Positions 24,859 to 33,383 of a DNA stretch of 64,000 bases are shown in pieces; the first letter of the stretch is position 1, and the number at the start of each line of letters is the position of its first letter. Under the pieces are notes generated by a model. That model was not told where the DNA came from. It saw nothing but the letters and a program-made list of their open reading frames with translations, and searched no databases. The position numbers were made by a program, and so were the translations under genes. The stretch covers positions 1 to 64,000 of the forward strand of contig JBGFRC010000024.1 of assembly GCA_041695325.1 (NCBI GenBank), written 5' to 3'. The DNA comes from SURF-13 sp041695325 (lineage in GTDB: Bacteria; Pseudomonadota; Gammaproteobacteria; SURF-13).

Positions 24859-25314
24859 TCACTGTCTTCCCGAATGCCCAAACCCGCCCGCGCCGCGTTG
24901 AGTCTCGTTGAATTCACTCACCACCTCGAACTGCGCGCGCACCACCGGGAACAGCACCATCTGCGCAATGCGCTCGCCGATCTCGATCGTGAACGGCGCC
25001 AGGCCGCGGTTCCAGCACGACACGAACACCTGGCCCTGGTAATCCGAGTCTATCAGGCCCACCAGGTTGCCGAGCACGATGCCGTGTTTGTGGCCGAGGC
25101 CGGAGCGCGGCAACAGCACCGCGGCCAGTGAGCGGTCGGAGATGTGGATCGCCATGCCGGTGGGGATCAACTGCGTTTCGCCCGGCGCGAGCGTGAGCGG
25201 TTTGTCGAGACAGGCGCGTAAATCCAGTCCGGCGGAGCCTTCCGTGGCGTAATGCGGCAAGGGAAACTCCTTGCCCAGACGCGGATCGAGTATCTTAAGC
25301 CGGATTTTTTGCAT
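24859..25314 (-). CDS. dut: Deoxyuridine 5'-triphosphate nucleotidohydrolase
   Basis: Hydrolyses dUTP to dUMP, preventing uracil incorporation and supplying dTMP synthesis. 151 residues with the five trimeric dUTPase motifs in order: ATEGSAGLDLRA (I), PRSGLGHKHGIVLGNLVGLIDSDYQG (II-III), RIAQMVLFPV (IV) and the glycine-rich C-terminal arm RGAGGFGHSG (V). Overlaps the coaBC end by 20 bp, as in the common coaBC-dut-algC order. Confidence 0.97.
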   Translation of the reverse strand: MQKIRLKILDPRLGKEFPLPHYATEGSAGLDLRACLDKPLTLAPGETQLIPTGMAIHISDRSLAAVLLPRSGLGHKHGIVLGNLVGLIDSDYQGQVFVSCWNRGLAPFTIEIGERIAQMVLFPVVRAQFEVVSEFNETQRGAGGFGHSGRQ

Positions 25315-26503
25315 GAAACCGTTCTGCCACCACGCCGATCAATTCGCGCGCGAGACGTGATTTGGGTGCGCGCGGCAGATGTTTGCGTCCACCCTCCCAG
25401 AATAGTTCAAGCTCGTTCTCATCGCTGTCGAATCCCGCGCCGACGCCATCCACCCGGTTGGCCGCCACCATATCCAGTTTTTTGGCGCACCGCTTGGCCT
25501 CGGCGTTTTGCTCCAGATTTTCCGTCTCGGCGGCGAAGCCCACGGTGAACGGCGCGCGCGCCAGTCCGCGCACGCTCTCCAGAATGTCGGCATTGCGCGC
25601 GAGTACCAGCTCCATCTTGTCCGCGCCCTTTTTCATCTTCTGCCGCGCGGTCTCCAGCGCGCGGTAGTCCGCCACCGCCGCCGCCGCGATGAAGATGTCG
25701 CTCTGCCCCGCGTGCGCCAGCACCGCCTGCCGCATCTCCTCGGCGCTCACCACGTCCACGCGCGTGACGCGCTCCGGCGTGGCGAGGCTCACCGGTCCGC
25801 TCACCAGGGTGACGCGCGCGCCGGCCTCGGCGGCGGCCTGGGCGACGGCGTAGCCCATCTTGCCGGAGCTGCGGTTGCTGATATAGCGCACCGGATCCAA
25901 CGCCTCGCGCGTGGCGCCCGCGCTCACCAGCACGCGCGCGCCGCTCAACACGTTGCTCTCGAACAGTTGCGCAGTCAGGGCGGCGATGTCAAGAGGCTCC
26001 AGCATGCGCCCCGGCCCGGTTTCGCCGCAGGCTTGCGAACCCTCGGCGGGGCCGAACAAATGGATGCCGCGCGTCTCTAAAATGGATTTATTCGCCTGCG
26101 TCGCCGGATTCAGCCACATCTGCTGATTCATGGCGGGCGCCAGCGCGATGGGCGCGGCGGTGGCGAGGCACAGGGTGCTGAGCAGATCGTCCGCGCGTCC
26201 GTGCGCGAGCCTCGCCATGAAATCGGCGCTGGCCGGCGCAATCAGCACCGCATCCGCCCAGCGCGCGAGCTCGATATGCCCCATCGCCGCCTCGGCGTTA
26301 GCGTCAAATAGTTCCAGACGCACCGCGTGACCGGACAAGGCCTGCAAGGTCAGTGGAGTGATAAACTCGGTCGCGCCGCGCGTCATCGCCACGCGCACCT
26401 CGGCGCCCGCCTCGCGCAGGCGGCGCGTAAGGTCGGCGCTCTTGTAGGCGGCGATGCCGCCCGTGACGCCGAGCAGTATGCGCTTGTTGCCAAGCCGTTT
26501 CAT
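25295..26503 (-). CDS. coaBC: Bifunctional phosphopantothenoylcysteine decarboxylase/synthetase
   Basis: Two consecutive CoA-synthesis steps. 402 residues: N-terminal flavoprotein CoaC (1-185; GVTGGIAAYKSADL, MGHIELARWAD with catalytic His, PAMNQQMW, ACGETGPGRM) and C-terminal CoaB synthetase (190-402; VSAGATREALDPVRYISNRSSGKMGYA, KMKKGADKMELVLARNADIL). Upstream region carries the second four-hairpin cassette, shared with the divergent radC. Confidence 0.97.
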   Translation of the reverse strand: MKRLGNKRILLGVTGGIAAYKSADLTRRLREAGAEVRVAMTRGATEFITPLTLQALSGHAVRLELFDANAEAAMGHIELARWADAVLIAPASADFMARLAHGRADDLLSTLCLATAAPIALAPAMNQQMWLNPATQANKSILETRGIHLFGPAEGSQACGETGPGRMLEPLDIAALTAQLFESNVLSGARVLVSAGATREALDPVRYISNRSSGKMGYAVAQAAAEAGARVTLVSGPVSLATPERVTRVDVVSAEEMRQAVLAHAGQSDIFIAAAAVADYRALETARQKMKKGADKMELVLARNADILESVRGLARAPFTVGFAAETENLEQNAEAKRCAKKLDMVAANRVDGVGAGFDSDENELELFWEGGRKHLPRAPKSRLARELIGVVAERFHAKNPA

Positions 26504-26520
26504 AGGCTAAAGTTTACATT

Positions 26521-26626
26521 ATTAATCCGGCAATGAATATTGCCGGATTAATAGCAAGGCATGGATGCCTTGCCGCGGCCATAAGCCGCGCGAGGGCAAT
26601 AAAATACATGGTTGTATTTTATTGCC
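26521..26626. repeat. Four-hairpin intergenic cassette, copy 2 (inverted relative to copy 1)
   Basis: Consecutive perfect hairpins: 26521-26552 (14-bp arms ATTAATCCGGCAAT, 4-nt loop), 26554-26573 (GCAAGGCAT arms, 2-nt loop), 26575-26589 (GCGGC arms) and 26595-26626 (13-bp arms GGCAATAAAATAC, 6-nt loop). Modules match those at 5359-5456 in reverse order. It fills the divergent gap between coaBC and radC. Confidence 0.9.
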
Positions 26627-26659
26627 TGGTTAATAAAATCCCGATTCACAGGGGGACAT

Positions 26660-27334
26660 GTGCCGATTACCGACTGGCCGGAGCAGGAACGGCCGCGCGA
26701 GAAGCTGCTCTCGCGCGGCCCCGCCGCGTTGTCCGATGCCGAACTGCTCGCCATCTTCCTGCGCACCGGGGTGCGCGGCAAGAGCGCGGTGGATCTCGCG
26801 CGCGAACTGCTCACCCGCTTTGGTACGCTGCGCGCCCTGCTGGAAGCCGGACACGCCGACTTTTGCGAGTCACCCGGCCTGGGCGACGCCAAATATGCGC
26901 AGCTCCGGGCGGCGCTGGAGATGGCGCGCCGCCACTTGCGGGAAAACCTCACGCGCGGCGACGCCCTGACCAACATTGACGACACGCGCGCTTATCTTAC
27001 CGCCTGCCTGCGCGCTTATCCGCACGAGGTATTCGGCTGCTTATTTCTCGACAACCGCCACCGCGTAATCGCCTTCGAGGAGCTGTTTCGCGGCACGCTG
27101 GACGGCGCCAGCGTACACCCGCGCGAGGTGGTGAAGCGCGCGCTCACGCACAACGCGGCGGCGCTCATCTTCGCGCACAATCATCCTTCGGGAGTGAGCG
27201 AACCGAGCCGGGCCGACGAACAGATCACCCTGCGCCTGAAGGAAGCCCTGGCGCTGGTGGACATCCGCGTGCTGGATCACTTCATCATCGGCGACGGGCG
27301 CGCCGTATCGCTGGCCGAGCGAGGTGTTTTATAA
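26660..27334 (+). CDS. radC: RadC family JAB/MPN protein
   Basis: 224 residues with N-terminal helix-hairpin-helix region (DWPEQERPREKLLSRGPAALSDAELLAIFLRTG, FCESPGLGDAKYAQL) and a C-terminal JAMM metalloprotease-like domain: glutamate in LFRGTLDG, zinc motif HNHPSGVSEPSRAD. The biological role of RadC is unsettled; it is no longer regarded as a proven DNA-repair factor. Start GTG at 26660, preceded by AGGGGG; an upstream in-frame ATG falls inside the repeat and is rejected. Usual position upstream of rpmB. Confidence 0.93.
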   Translation: MPITDWPEQERPREKLLSRGPAALSDAELLAIFLRTGVRGKSAVDLARELLTRFGTLRALLEAGHADFCESPGLGDAKYAQLRAALEMARRHLRENLTRGDALTNIDDTRAYLTACLRAYPHEVFGCLFLDNRHRVIAFEELFRGTLDGASVHPREVVKRALTHNAAALIFAHNHPSGVSEPSRADEQITLRLKEALALVDIRVLDHFIIGDGRAVSLAERGVL

Positions 27335-27338
27335 GCGC

Positions 27339-27367
27339 TTGTGACAGCGCGCGTTTTTTACTATAAT
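27339..27367 (+). promoter_or_regulatory. Sigma-70 promoter of rpmB-rpmG
   Basis: -35 TTGTGA (27339-27344) and a perfect -10 TATAAT (27362-27367) separated by 17 bp, 34 bp upstream of the rpmB start. Fits a strong ribosomal-protein promoter. Confidence 0.85.
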
Positions 27368-27401
27368 GAGCAGCTAAATCAAGCTTGCAGGGATTTTTCT
27401 C

Positions 27402-27638
27402 ATGTCCAGAGTATGCCAGGTCACCGGTAAGCGCCCTATGGCGGGCCACAACGTGTCGCACGCCAACAACAAGACCAAACGCCGCTTCCTGCCCAATCTG
27501 CGCAGCCACCGCTTCTGGGTGGAGAGTGAAAAACGCTTCGTGCGCCTGCGCGTCAGCACCCGCGGCATGCGCACCATAGACAAGCTCGGCATCGAGCAGG
27601 TGCTGGCCGACATGCGCGCCCGCGGCGAGCGGGTCTAG
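27402..27638 (+). CDS. rpmB: 50S ribosomal protein L28
   Basis: 78 residues, MSRVCQVTGKRPMAGHNVSHANNKTKRRFLPNL, the typical bL28 sequence. Only one N-terminal cysteine (Cys5) is present and no CxxC zinc pair, so it is the zinc-independent form. Followed after 11 bp by rpmG in the conserved radC-rpmB-rpmG order. Confidence 0.98.
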   Translation: MSRVCQVTGKRPMAGHNVSHANNKTKRRFLPNLRSHRFWVESEKRFVRLRVSTRGMRTIDKLGIEQVLADMRARGERV

Positions 27639-27649
27639 GAGATCAGATC

Positions 27650-27805
27650 ATGCGTGAGAAAATCAAAATGGTTTCCAGCGCCGGCACCGGCCACTACTAC
27701 ACCACCATGAAGAACAAGCGCAACACGCCGGACAAGCTGGAGCGCAAGAAATTCGACCCGGTGGTGCGCAAGCACGTGATCTACAAGGAAGCCAAGATCA
27801 AATAG
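27650..27805 (+). CDS. rpmG: 50S ribosomal protein L33
   Basis: 51 residues: MREKIKMVSSAGTGHYYTTMKNKRNTPDKLE and ending YKEAKIK. All four zinc-ligand cysteines are missing, the C-minus type of bL33. RBS AGGAG lies 8 nt upstream, overlapping the rpmB stop. Together with C-minus L28 this pair would remain functional under zinc limitation. Confidence 0.97.
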   Translation: MREKIKMVSSAGTGHYYTTMKNKRNTPDKLERKKFDPVVRKHVIYKEAKIK

Positions 27806-27824
27806 CCGCGCCGTTAATTGCCAT

Positions 27825-27854
27825 AAAAAAACCCGCCACCAGGCGGGTTTTTTA
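27825..27854. terminator. Bidirectional intrinsic terminator
   Basis: AAAACCCGCC-ACCA-GGCGGGTTTT: a strong GC stem with an A-run before and a T-run after, so it can end both rpmG (plus) and the desaturase gene (minus). Confidence 0.93.
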
Positions 27855-27875
27855 TTGTCCGGTGCGGAGTGCTGC

Positions 27876-29051
27876 TCAGGCCGGTTGCAACGAGTAGCCG
27901 CGCAGCCTGCCGGCGAACTCCTGCAGCGCCTTGATGCCGCTGGCCTCGGCCTGTTTGCACCATTCCTGCAGGGCGTGCAGCAGGTGTTCATGAGTGGCAG
28001 CGGAGCGCTTCCAGATTTCCTGCAGGCGTTGCTTGTATTCATACACCGTATGCAGCGCCTGGCTGTGGCTCAAGACATGAGCCAGGGTGTGCCTCGCGTC
28101 CTCATTCAGCAGCGACTCCTCGCGTTTGAGCAGCTTGCGCGTGCGCTTGAGCATCAGGCGCTTGGCGCCCTGCGCCAGGCGCAGCTCTTCTTCATGCACG
28201 CGCTCCAAAACGTGTTCCGCGTAGTGCGCCATCACGCGCAGGCGGTGCGCCACCACGGCCTTGACCGTATCCATATCCAGCCCCGTCTTGTGCGCCACGA
28301 TGTGCGGCTCCATGGCCACCTTCTTTATGCGCACGAGCCCCAGGATTTCCAGGATGCGGATGTACAGCCAGCCGATGTCGAACTCCCACCACTTGGAGGA
28401 AAGCTTGGCCGAGCTGCCGAAGGCATGATGATTATTGTGCAGCTCCTCGCCGCCGATAAGGATGCCCCACGGCACGATATTCGTCGAGGCGTCCGCGCAC
28501 TCATAGTTGCGGTAACCCCACCAGTGGCCGATGCCGTTGATGACGCCCGCGGCGAAAAACGGTATCCAGACCATTTGCACGGCCCAGATAGTGAGGCCGG
28601 CGGCGCCGAACAGCACCAGGTCTATCACCAGCATGAGCCGGATACCCCATGCGGTATAAGGCGTATAAAGATTGCGCTCCAGCCAGTCGTCCGGGGTATT
28701 GTGGCCGTAGTTGTCCAGGGTATCCTGATTTTTCGCCTCGGCGCGGTAGAGTTCAACGCCCTCCCATAACACCTTTTTGATACCCACGACCTGCGGGCTA
28801 TGAGGGTCGTCCGGGGTCTCCACCTTGGCGTGATGCTTGCGATGTATCGCCACCCATTCCTTAGTGACCATGCCCGTGGTGAGCCAGAGCCAGAAGCGAA
28901 AGAAGTGGCTGGGAACAGGATGCAGGTCCAGGCCGCGGTGGGCCTGGTGACGGTGCAGGTAAATGGTTACAGCGGCGATGGTGATGTGGGTGAGGATCAG
29001 GGCCGCCGCGACATAACCCCAGAAGGAGAGATTTAATAAACCGTCAAGCAT
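27876..29051 (-). CDS. Membrane fatty-acid (acyl) desaturase, DesA-like
   Basis: 391 residues. Membrane di-iron desaturase with three histidine boxes: HRHQAH (about 34-39), HRKHH (about 71-75) and HNNHH (about 203-207), and three to four hydrophobic segments. The C-terminal 150 residues form an alpha-helical, charged extension (HRLRVMAHYAEHVLERVHEEE to the end) seen in the Pseudomonas DesA group, which introduces delta-9 double bonds into membrane phospholipid acyl chains. Single gene with its own terminator. Substrate specificity is inferred from family only. Confidence 0.9.
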   Translation of the reverse strand: MLDGLLNLSFWGYVAAALILTHITIAAVTIYLHRHQAHRGLDLHPVPSHFFRFWLWLTTGMVTKEWVAIHRKHHAKVETPDDPHSPQVVGIKKVLWEGVELYRAEAKNQDTLDNYGHNTPDDWLERNLYTPYTAWGIRLMLVIDLVLFGAAGLTIWAVQMVWIPFFAAGVINGIGHWWGYRNYECADASTNIVPWGILIGGEELHNNHHAFGSSAKLSSKWWEFDIGWLYIRILEILGLVRIKKVAMEPHIVAHKTGLDMDTVKAVVAHRLRVMAHYAEHVLERVHEEELRLAQGAKRLMLKRTRKLLKREESLLNEDARHTLAHVLSHSQALHTVYEYKQRLQEIWKRSAATHEHLLHALQEWCKQAEASGIKALQEFAGRLRGYSLQPA

Positions 29052-29268
29052 GGATACCTCTGGTCAATGAATATCACGCTGATATAGAGCCATCACTATA
29101 GAGCAATCAAGCTCGCACGTCTATACGAACAGGTGTGAAATTTTATTCTGCCACGCAATAAAATAATGCAAGATGCCTGCCAAATCAAGACAATTAGCCT
29201 AATTTTGACCTATTTTAGCGTATTTTAATGAAATCTGCCTTTGTCAACCAGACCTCCCGGCCAAGATG
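29052..29268. other. AT-rich gap between pyrE and desaturase gene
   Basis: 217 bp, much lower in GC than its surroundings, with no coding ORF. A TTGACA (minus strand, 29242-29247) is present but no -10 at proper spacing is convincing. It likely holds the desaturase promoter and possible fatty-acid regulator sites that I cannot define. Confidence 0.5.
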
Positions 29269-29913
29269 CTATCCAACGCCGTAACGCACCCGGTAGGCGC
29301 GTATGGCTTCAAGGTAAGGCTGCACCTCCGGCTTTTGCGCCGCATAGCGGAGCAATGTGTCGAGGTTGACGATACTCAACACCGGCATCGCGTAACTCTG
29401 CCGCACCTCCTGCACAGCGGACAAATCGCCTTTCCCACGCTCCTGCCGGTCCAGCGCGATCAATACGCCCGCGGGCTCAGCACCCGCCTGTTTGATGATC
29501 CGCACCGACTCGGCGACCGAGGCGCCCGCGCTGATCACGTCGTCCACGATCAGCACCCGCCCCGCAAGCGGCGCACCCACGATCACCCCGCCTTCGCCGT
29601 GGCGCTTCGTCTCCTTGCGGTTAAAGGCATAAGGCACGTCGCGCCCGTGCTGATCGGCGAGCGCGATGCCGAGCGCCGCCACCAGCGGGATGCCCTTATA
29701 GGCCGGGCCGAACAGCATGTCGTAAGACACGCCGGAGTCCACCAGCGCGCTGGCGTAATAGCGCCCCAGGCGTGCGAGGCTCGCGCCGGTATTGAACAGG
29801 CCGCTGTTGAAAAAATACGGACTCACCCGCCCCGATTTAAGCGTGAACTCGCCGAATTTGAGCACGCCGATGCGCAAAGTGAAATCAAGAAATTCGCGCT
29901 GGTAGTCTTGCAT
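29269..29913 (-). CDS. pyrE: Orotate phosphoribosyltransferase
   Basis: Makes OMP from orotate and PRPP in pyrimidine synthesis. 214 residues: LKFGEFTLKSGRVSPYFFNSG, FGPAYKGIPLVAA, FNRKETKRHGEGG (catalytic loop lysines) and PRPP motif VLIVDDVISAGAS. Length equals E. coli PyrE. Lies near an ExoIII/Crc-like gene (31306), as in Pseudomonas. Confidence 0.97.
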   Translation of the reverse strand: MQDYQREFLDFTLRIGVLKFGEFTLKSGRVSPYFFNSGLFNTGASLARLGRYYASALVDSGVSYDMLFGPAYKGIPLVAALGIALADQHGRDVPYAFNRKETKRHGEGGVIVGAPLAGRVLIVDDVISAGASVAESVRIIKQAGAEPAGVLIALDRQERGKGDLSAVQEVRQSYAMPVLSIVNLDTLLRYAAQKPEVQPYLEAIRAYRVRYGVG

Positions 29914-29924
29914 GATTGCAATTG

Positions 29925-31244
29925 TCAGATGATCAAGGAGTGCAGTATACCCAATATGGCGCAGGCGGCGAGCAGCGGAATAACGCCCAGATTAAACCGC
30001 ACAAGCGCGATGAAGGCGGCCACGCTCACCGGAACCACACCAAGGCCCGCGGCATAGCCCTGCGGCCAGAACACGTGATAGGCAAAAAACAGCGCGAGAT
30101 TAAGAATCACCCCCACCACGGCGGCGGTGATGGCGGAAAGCGGCGCGGTGAACTTGAGCGCGTGACGCGTAGCCTCGACGAGCGGCGCGCCCACCAGGAT
30201 GAACAGGAATGAGGGCAGGAAGGTAAACCAGGTCGCCACCAGCCCGCCCGCAAGACCCGCGAGCGTCAAGGCGTCCGGGCCGAACACCTGCTTGGTCCAG
30301 GCGCCGACGAATCCCACGTAGGTGACCACCATGATGAGCGGCCCCGGCGTGGTCTCGCCGAGCGCGAGGCCGTCCATCATCTGCCCGGTGCTGAGCCACT
30401 GGTAATGCTCCACCGCGCCCTGATGCACATACGGCAGCACCGCATAGGCCCCGCCGAAGGTGAGCAGCGCGGCCTTGGTGAAAAACCAGCCCATTTGCGT
30501 AAGCGCGCCGTCCCAGCCATAACGGCTGTAGAGCAGCGCCATCACGGCGATCCAAAGCGCCGCCCCCGCAGCGGCAAAACTCAGCGCATGCGCGAGCCTG
30601 AAACGCGCGTGTTCCGGCAGCGCCGTGTGATCGTCAATCAACGCCTGGCTGTGGCCCGCGCTGGGCGCGTCATGCTGATTGGCGGCGGAAAACAGCGCCG
30701 GACGCACCCGTCCGGCGAGATAACCGATGAGCCCCGCGCTGACGATGATGTAGGGAAACGGCACCTTGAATATAAAGATGGCGGTGAATGCCGCAGCGGC
30801 CAGCGCCCACAGCAGCGCATTTTTAATGGTGCGCTTGCCGATACGGTAAGCGGCGAACAACACGATGGCCGTGACGGCCGGCTTGATTCCGTAAAAAATC
30901 CCCGCCACCAGCGGCGCGTCGCCAAATACCAGATACACCCAGGTCAGGCCGAGCAGCACGAACAGCGACGGCAGGATAAACAGCACGCCCGCCAGGATAC
31001 CGCCCCTGACGCCGTGCAGCAGCCAGCCGATATAGGTCGCAAGCTGCTGCGCCTCCGGGCCGGGCAGCAGCATGCAGTAATTGAGCGCGTGCAGAAAGCG
31101 CCGCTCCGAAATCCAGCGGCGCCGCTCCACCAGCTCCTCGTGCATCAGGCTGATTTGCGCCACCGGCCCCCCGAAGCTGATGAAGCCGAGCTTGAGCCAA
31201 TAGCGCAGTGCCGTCTTGAACGAAACATGTCTCGGCTCTGGCAT
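29925..31244 (-). CDS. chrA: Chromate transporter, ChrA family
   Basis: 439 residues, 10-12 hydrophobic segments in two homologous halves. Half 1: GFISFGGPVAQISLMH and LLPGPEAQQLATYIGW; half 2: ALLTFGGAYAVLPYVH and TTPGPLIMVVTYVGF. These are the CHR-domain motifs of long-chain ChrA, a chromate (and possibly sulfate) exporter. Hydrophilic mid-loop around residues 185-215. Function as a resistance pump is inferred; many chromosomal ChrA proteins have unknown physiological substrates. No chrB regulator is adjacent. Confidence 0.9.
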   Translation of the reverse strand: MPEPRHVSFKTALRYWLKLGFISFGGPVAQISLMHEELVERRRWISERRFLHALNYCMLLPGPEAQQLATYIGWLLHGVRGGILAGVLFILPSLFVLLGLTWVYLVFGDAPLVAGIFYGIKPAVTAIVLFAAYRIGKRTIKNALLWALAAAAFTAIFIFKVPFPYIIVSAGLIGYLAGRVRPALFSAANQHDAPSAGHSQALIDDHTALPEHARFRLAHALSFAAAGAALWIAVMALLYSRYGWDGALTQMGWFFTKAALLTFGGAYAVLPYVHQGAVEHYQWLSTGQMMDGLALGETTPGPLIMVVTYVGFVGAWTKQVFGPDALTLAGLAGGLVATWFTFLPSFLFILVGAPLVEATRHALKFTAPLSAITAAVVGVILNLALFFAYHVFWPQGYAAGLGVVPVSVAAFIALVRFNLGVIPLLAACAILGILHSLII

Positions 31245-31305
31245 TAGGGAGGGAGCGGTTATGGTTCACCGGGCAGGCCGGTAGTGTATCATTGCAGCTA
31301 CACGC

Positions 31306-32079
31306 ATGCGCATCATCACCCTCAATTGCAACGGCATCCGTTCCGCGGCCGGCAAGGGCTTTTTCCCGTGGATGCTGAAGCAAAAATCCGACGTGGTCTG
31401 CCTGCAGGAGACCAAGGCGCAGGAACATCAACTGACCGACAGCGCGCTGCGCCCGGACGGCTACCATTCCTATTTCCACGACGCGGTGAAAAAGGGCTAC
31501 AGCGGCGTGGCGCTGTACTGCAAGCACGAACCGGACAAAGTCATCATGGGCCTCGGCTGGCCGGACTTCGACGCCGAAGCGCGTTATATCGAGGCGCGCT
31601 TTGGAAACTTAAGCGTGGTGTCGTTATATCTACCCTCCGGTTCGTCCGGGCCGGAGCGGCAAGAGGTGAAATTCGATTTCATGGAGCGCTTGGTACCGGT
31701 GCTGAAAAAAACGCGCCGCAGCAAGTGCGAATACATCCTGTGCGGCGACTGGAACATCGCGCACAAAAATATTGATCTCAAAAACTGGCGCGGCAACCAG
31801 AAAAATTCCGGCTTCCTCCCCGAAGAGCGCGCCTGGATGGATCAATTATTCGACAAGCTCGGCTTCGTGGACGCGTTCCGCGTGGTGAATCAGGAGCCGG
31901 AGCAATACACCTGGTGGTCCAACCGCGGCCGGGCGTGGGAGAAAAACGTCGGATGGCGCATTGATTATCAGGTCATCACGCCGGGTCTCGCGGATAAAGT
32001 GAAATCGGCTTCGATTTATAAAGCGCAGCGCTTCTCCGACCATGCGCCGTTGACGATGGATTACGATTACAAGCTCTGA
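31306..32079 (+). CDS. Exonuclease III/Crc-family protein with intact catalytic residues
   Basis: 257 residues, EEP fold. It has the Crc-like landmarks LDIKNWR-like IDLKNWRGNQ, SGFLPEERAWMDQ, WRIDYQVITPGL and YLPSGSSG, and lies near pyrE as Pseudomonas crc does. Unlike Crc, the nuclease residues are present: Glu35 (LQETKA), Asp148 and Asn150 (CGDWNIA), Asp220 and the Asp245-His246 pair (SDHAP). It is therefore expected to be an active AP endonuclease/3'-exonuclease of the ExoA branch, not a catabolite regulator. Overlaps ampG by 1 bp. Confidence 0.88.
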   Translation: MRIITLNCNGIRSAAGKGFFPWMLKQKSDVVCLQETKAQEHQLTDSALRPDGYHSYFHDAVKKGYSGVALYCKHEPDKVIMGLGWPDFDAEARYIEARFGNLSVVSLYLPSGSSGPERQEVKFDFMERLVPVLKKTRRSKCEYILCGDWNIAHKNIDLKNWRGNQKNSGFLPEERAWMDQLFDKLGFVDAFRVVNQEPEQYTWWSNRGRAWEKNVGWRIDYQVITPGLADKVKSASIYKAQRFSDHAPLTMDYDYKL

Positions 32080-33383
32080 TGCTGATCAAAGACTACCTCG
32101 CCATCTTCACCAACCGCCGCGTGGCGGTGGTGCTGCTGCTCGGATTTTCCTCCGGCCTGCCGCTGGCGCTTTCCGGCGGGACGCTGCAGGCGTGGATGAC
32201 CACTGCGGGGGTGGATTTGAAAACCATCGGCATCTTCACGCTGGTGGGCCTGCCTTACACGATAAAGTTCCTGTGGGCGCCGTTCATGGACCGGTTTGTG
32301 CCGCCGTGGTTGGGGCGACGACGCGGCTGGATGGTCGCCACCCAGCTTGTGCTCATGCTGGGCATCGCGGCGATGGGACTTTCTTCGCCGCAGCATGCGC
32401 TGTGGGCCCTGGCGGCGCTCGCCTTGTTTGTCGCCTTCGCCTCCGCTTCGCAGGACATCGCCTTCGACGCTTACCGCGCCGACGTGTTACGCCCGGCGGA
32501 GCGCGGCGCGGGCGCGGCGGTGTCGGTGATGGGCTATCGCATCGCCATGCTGGTATCGGGCGCGGGCGCACTGATTCTCGCCGACCACTTCGGCTGGCAG
32601 ACCACGTATCTCATTCTGGCGGGCTTGATGATTATCGGCGTGATCGCCACGCTGCTCGGCCCGGAGCCGGACGGGCGCATCATTCCGCCGCGCACCCTGC
32701 AGGAGGCGGTGACCGGGCCGTTAAAAGCCTTCGTTTCGCTGCACTCTCTCACGGGCGCGCTGTGGATACTGCTGCTGATCGTGCTGTACAAATTCGGCGA
32801 CGCCTTCGCGGGCGCGTTGAGCACCGCCTTTCTGCTGCGCGGCGTGGGCTTTTCCTTGAGTGAGGTAGGCGCGGTCAACAAAGGGTTGGGTTTGCTTGCA
32901 CTGATTCTGGGCGCGCTGTTTGGCGGCGCGCTGCTGCCGAAACTCGGGCTCTACCGCGCCTTGATGCTGTTCGGCGTGCTACAGGCGGTTTCCAACCTGA
33001 GCTTCATGCTGCTGGCGTGGGCGGGAAAGAGTTACGCGCTGCTCGTCGCCGCCGTGGTGTTCGAGCAGGTGAGCGGCGGCATGGGCACGGCGGCGTTTGT
33101 GGCGCTGCTCATGGCGCTGTGCGACCACCGTTACACGGCGATGCAGTTCGCACTGTTTTCCGCGCTGGCCGCGTTCGGCCGGCAATACCTCGGCCCGCCC
33201 GCGGGGCTACTGGCCGACGAGTTGGGCTGGGTGATTTTTTTCCTCATCACCGCGCTCGCGGCGCTGCCGGGACTGTGGCTGCTGTGGGGGATGCGCGCGC
33301 GCATCAGCGGTCTGGAAGGCGGCGGCCCGGTCAACCCGGCTTGCGCCGGAAGCGATACAGCGCGATCTCGCCCAGCAGATTAG
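32079..33383 (+). CDS. ampG: Muropeptide permease AmpG
   Basis: 434-residue MFS transporter, 12 hydrophobic helices, importing GlcNAc-1,6-anhydroMurNAc peptides for cell-wall recycling. AmpG signatures: LGFSSGLPLALSGGTLQAWM, PYTIKFLWAPFMDRF, LGRRRGWMV, ASASQDIAFDAYRADVL and GAGAAVSVMGYR. ampD, the cytosolic amidase acting on the imported product, is at 53099. The C-terminal 20 residues (GGPVNPACAGSDTARSRPAD) are hydrophilic and lie in DNA shared with convergent metW. Confidence 0.94.
   Translation: MLIKDYLAIFTNRRVAVVLLLGFSSGLPLALSGGTLQAWMTTAGVDLKTIGIFTLVGLPYTIKFLWAPFMDRFVPPWLGRRRGWMVATQLVLMLGIAAMGLSSPQHALWALAALALFVAFASASQDIAFDAYRADVLRPAERGAGAAVSVMGYRIAMLVSGAGALILADHFGWQTTYLILAGLMIIGVIATLLGPEPDGRIIPPRTLQEAVTGPLKAFVSLHSLTGALWILLLIVLYKFGDAFAGALSTAFLLRGVGFSLSEVGAVNKGLGLLALILGALFGGALLPKLGLYRALMLFGVLQAVSNLSFMLLAWAGKSYALLVAAVVFEQVSGGMGTAAFVALLMALCDHRYTAMQFALFSALAAFGRQYLGPPAGLLADELGWVIFFLITALAALPGLWLLWGMRARISGLEGGGPVNPACAGSDTARSRPAD

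Noticed and set aside
23679..24911. 410-codon plus-strand open frame opposite algC
   Set aside because: Antisense shadow; His/Arg/Ala-rich, no recognisable motif.
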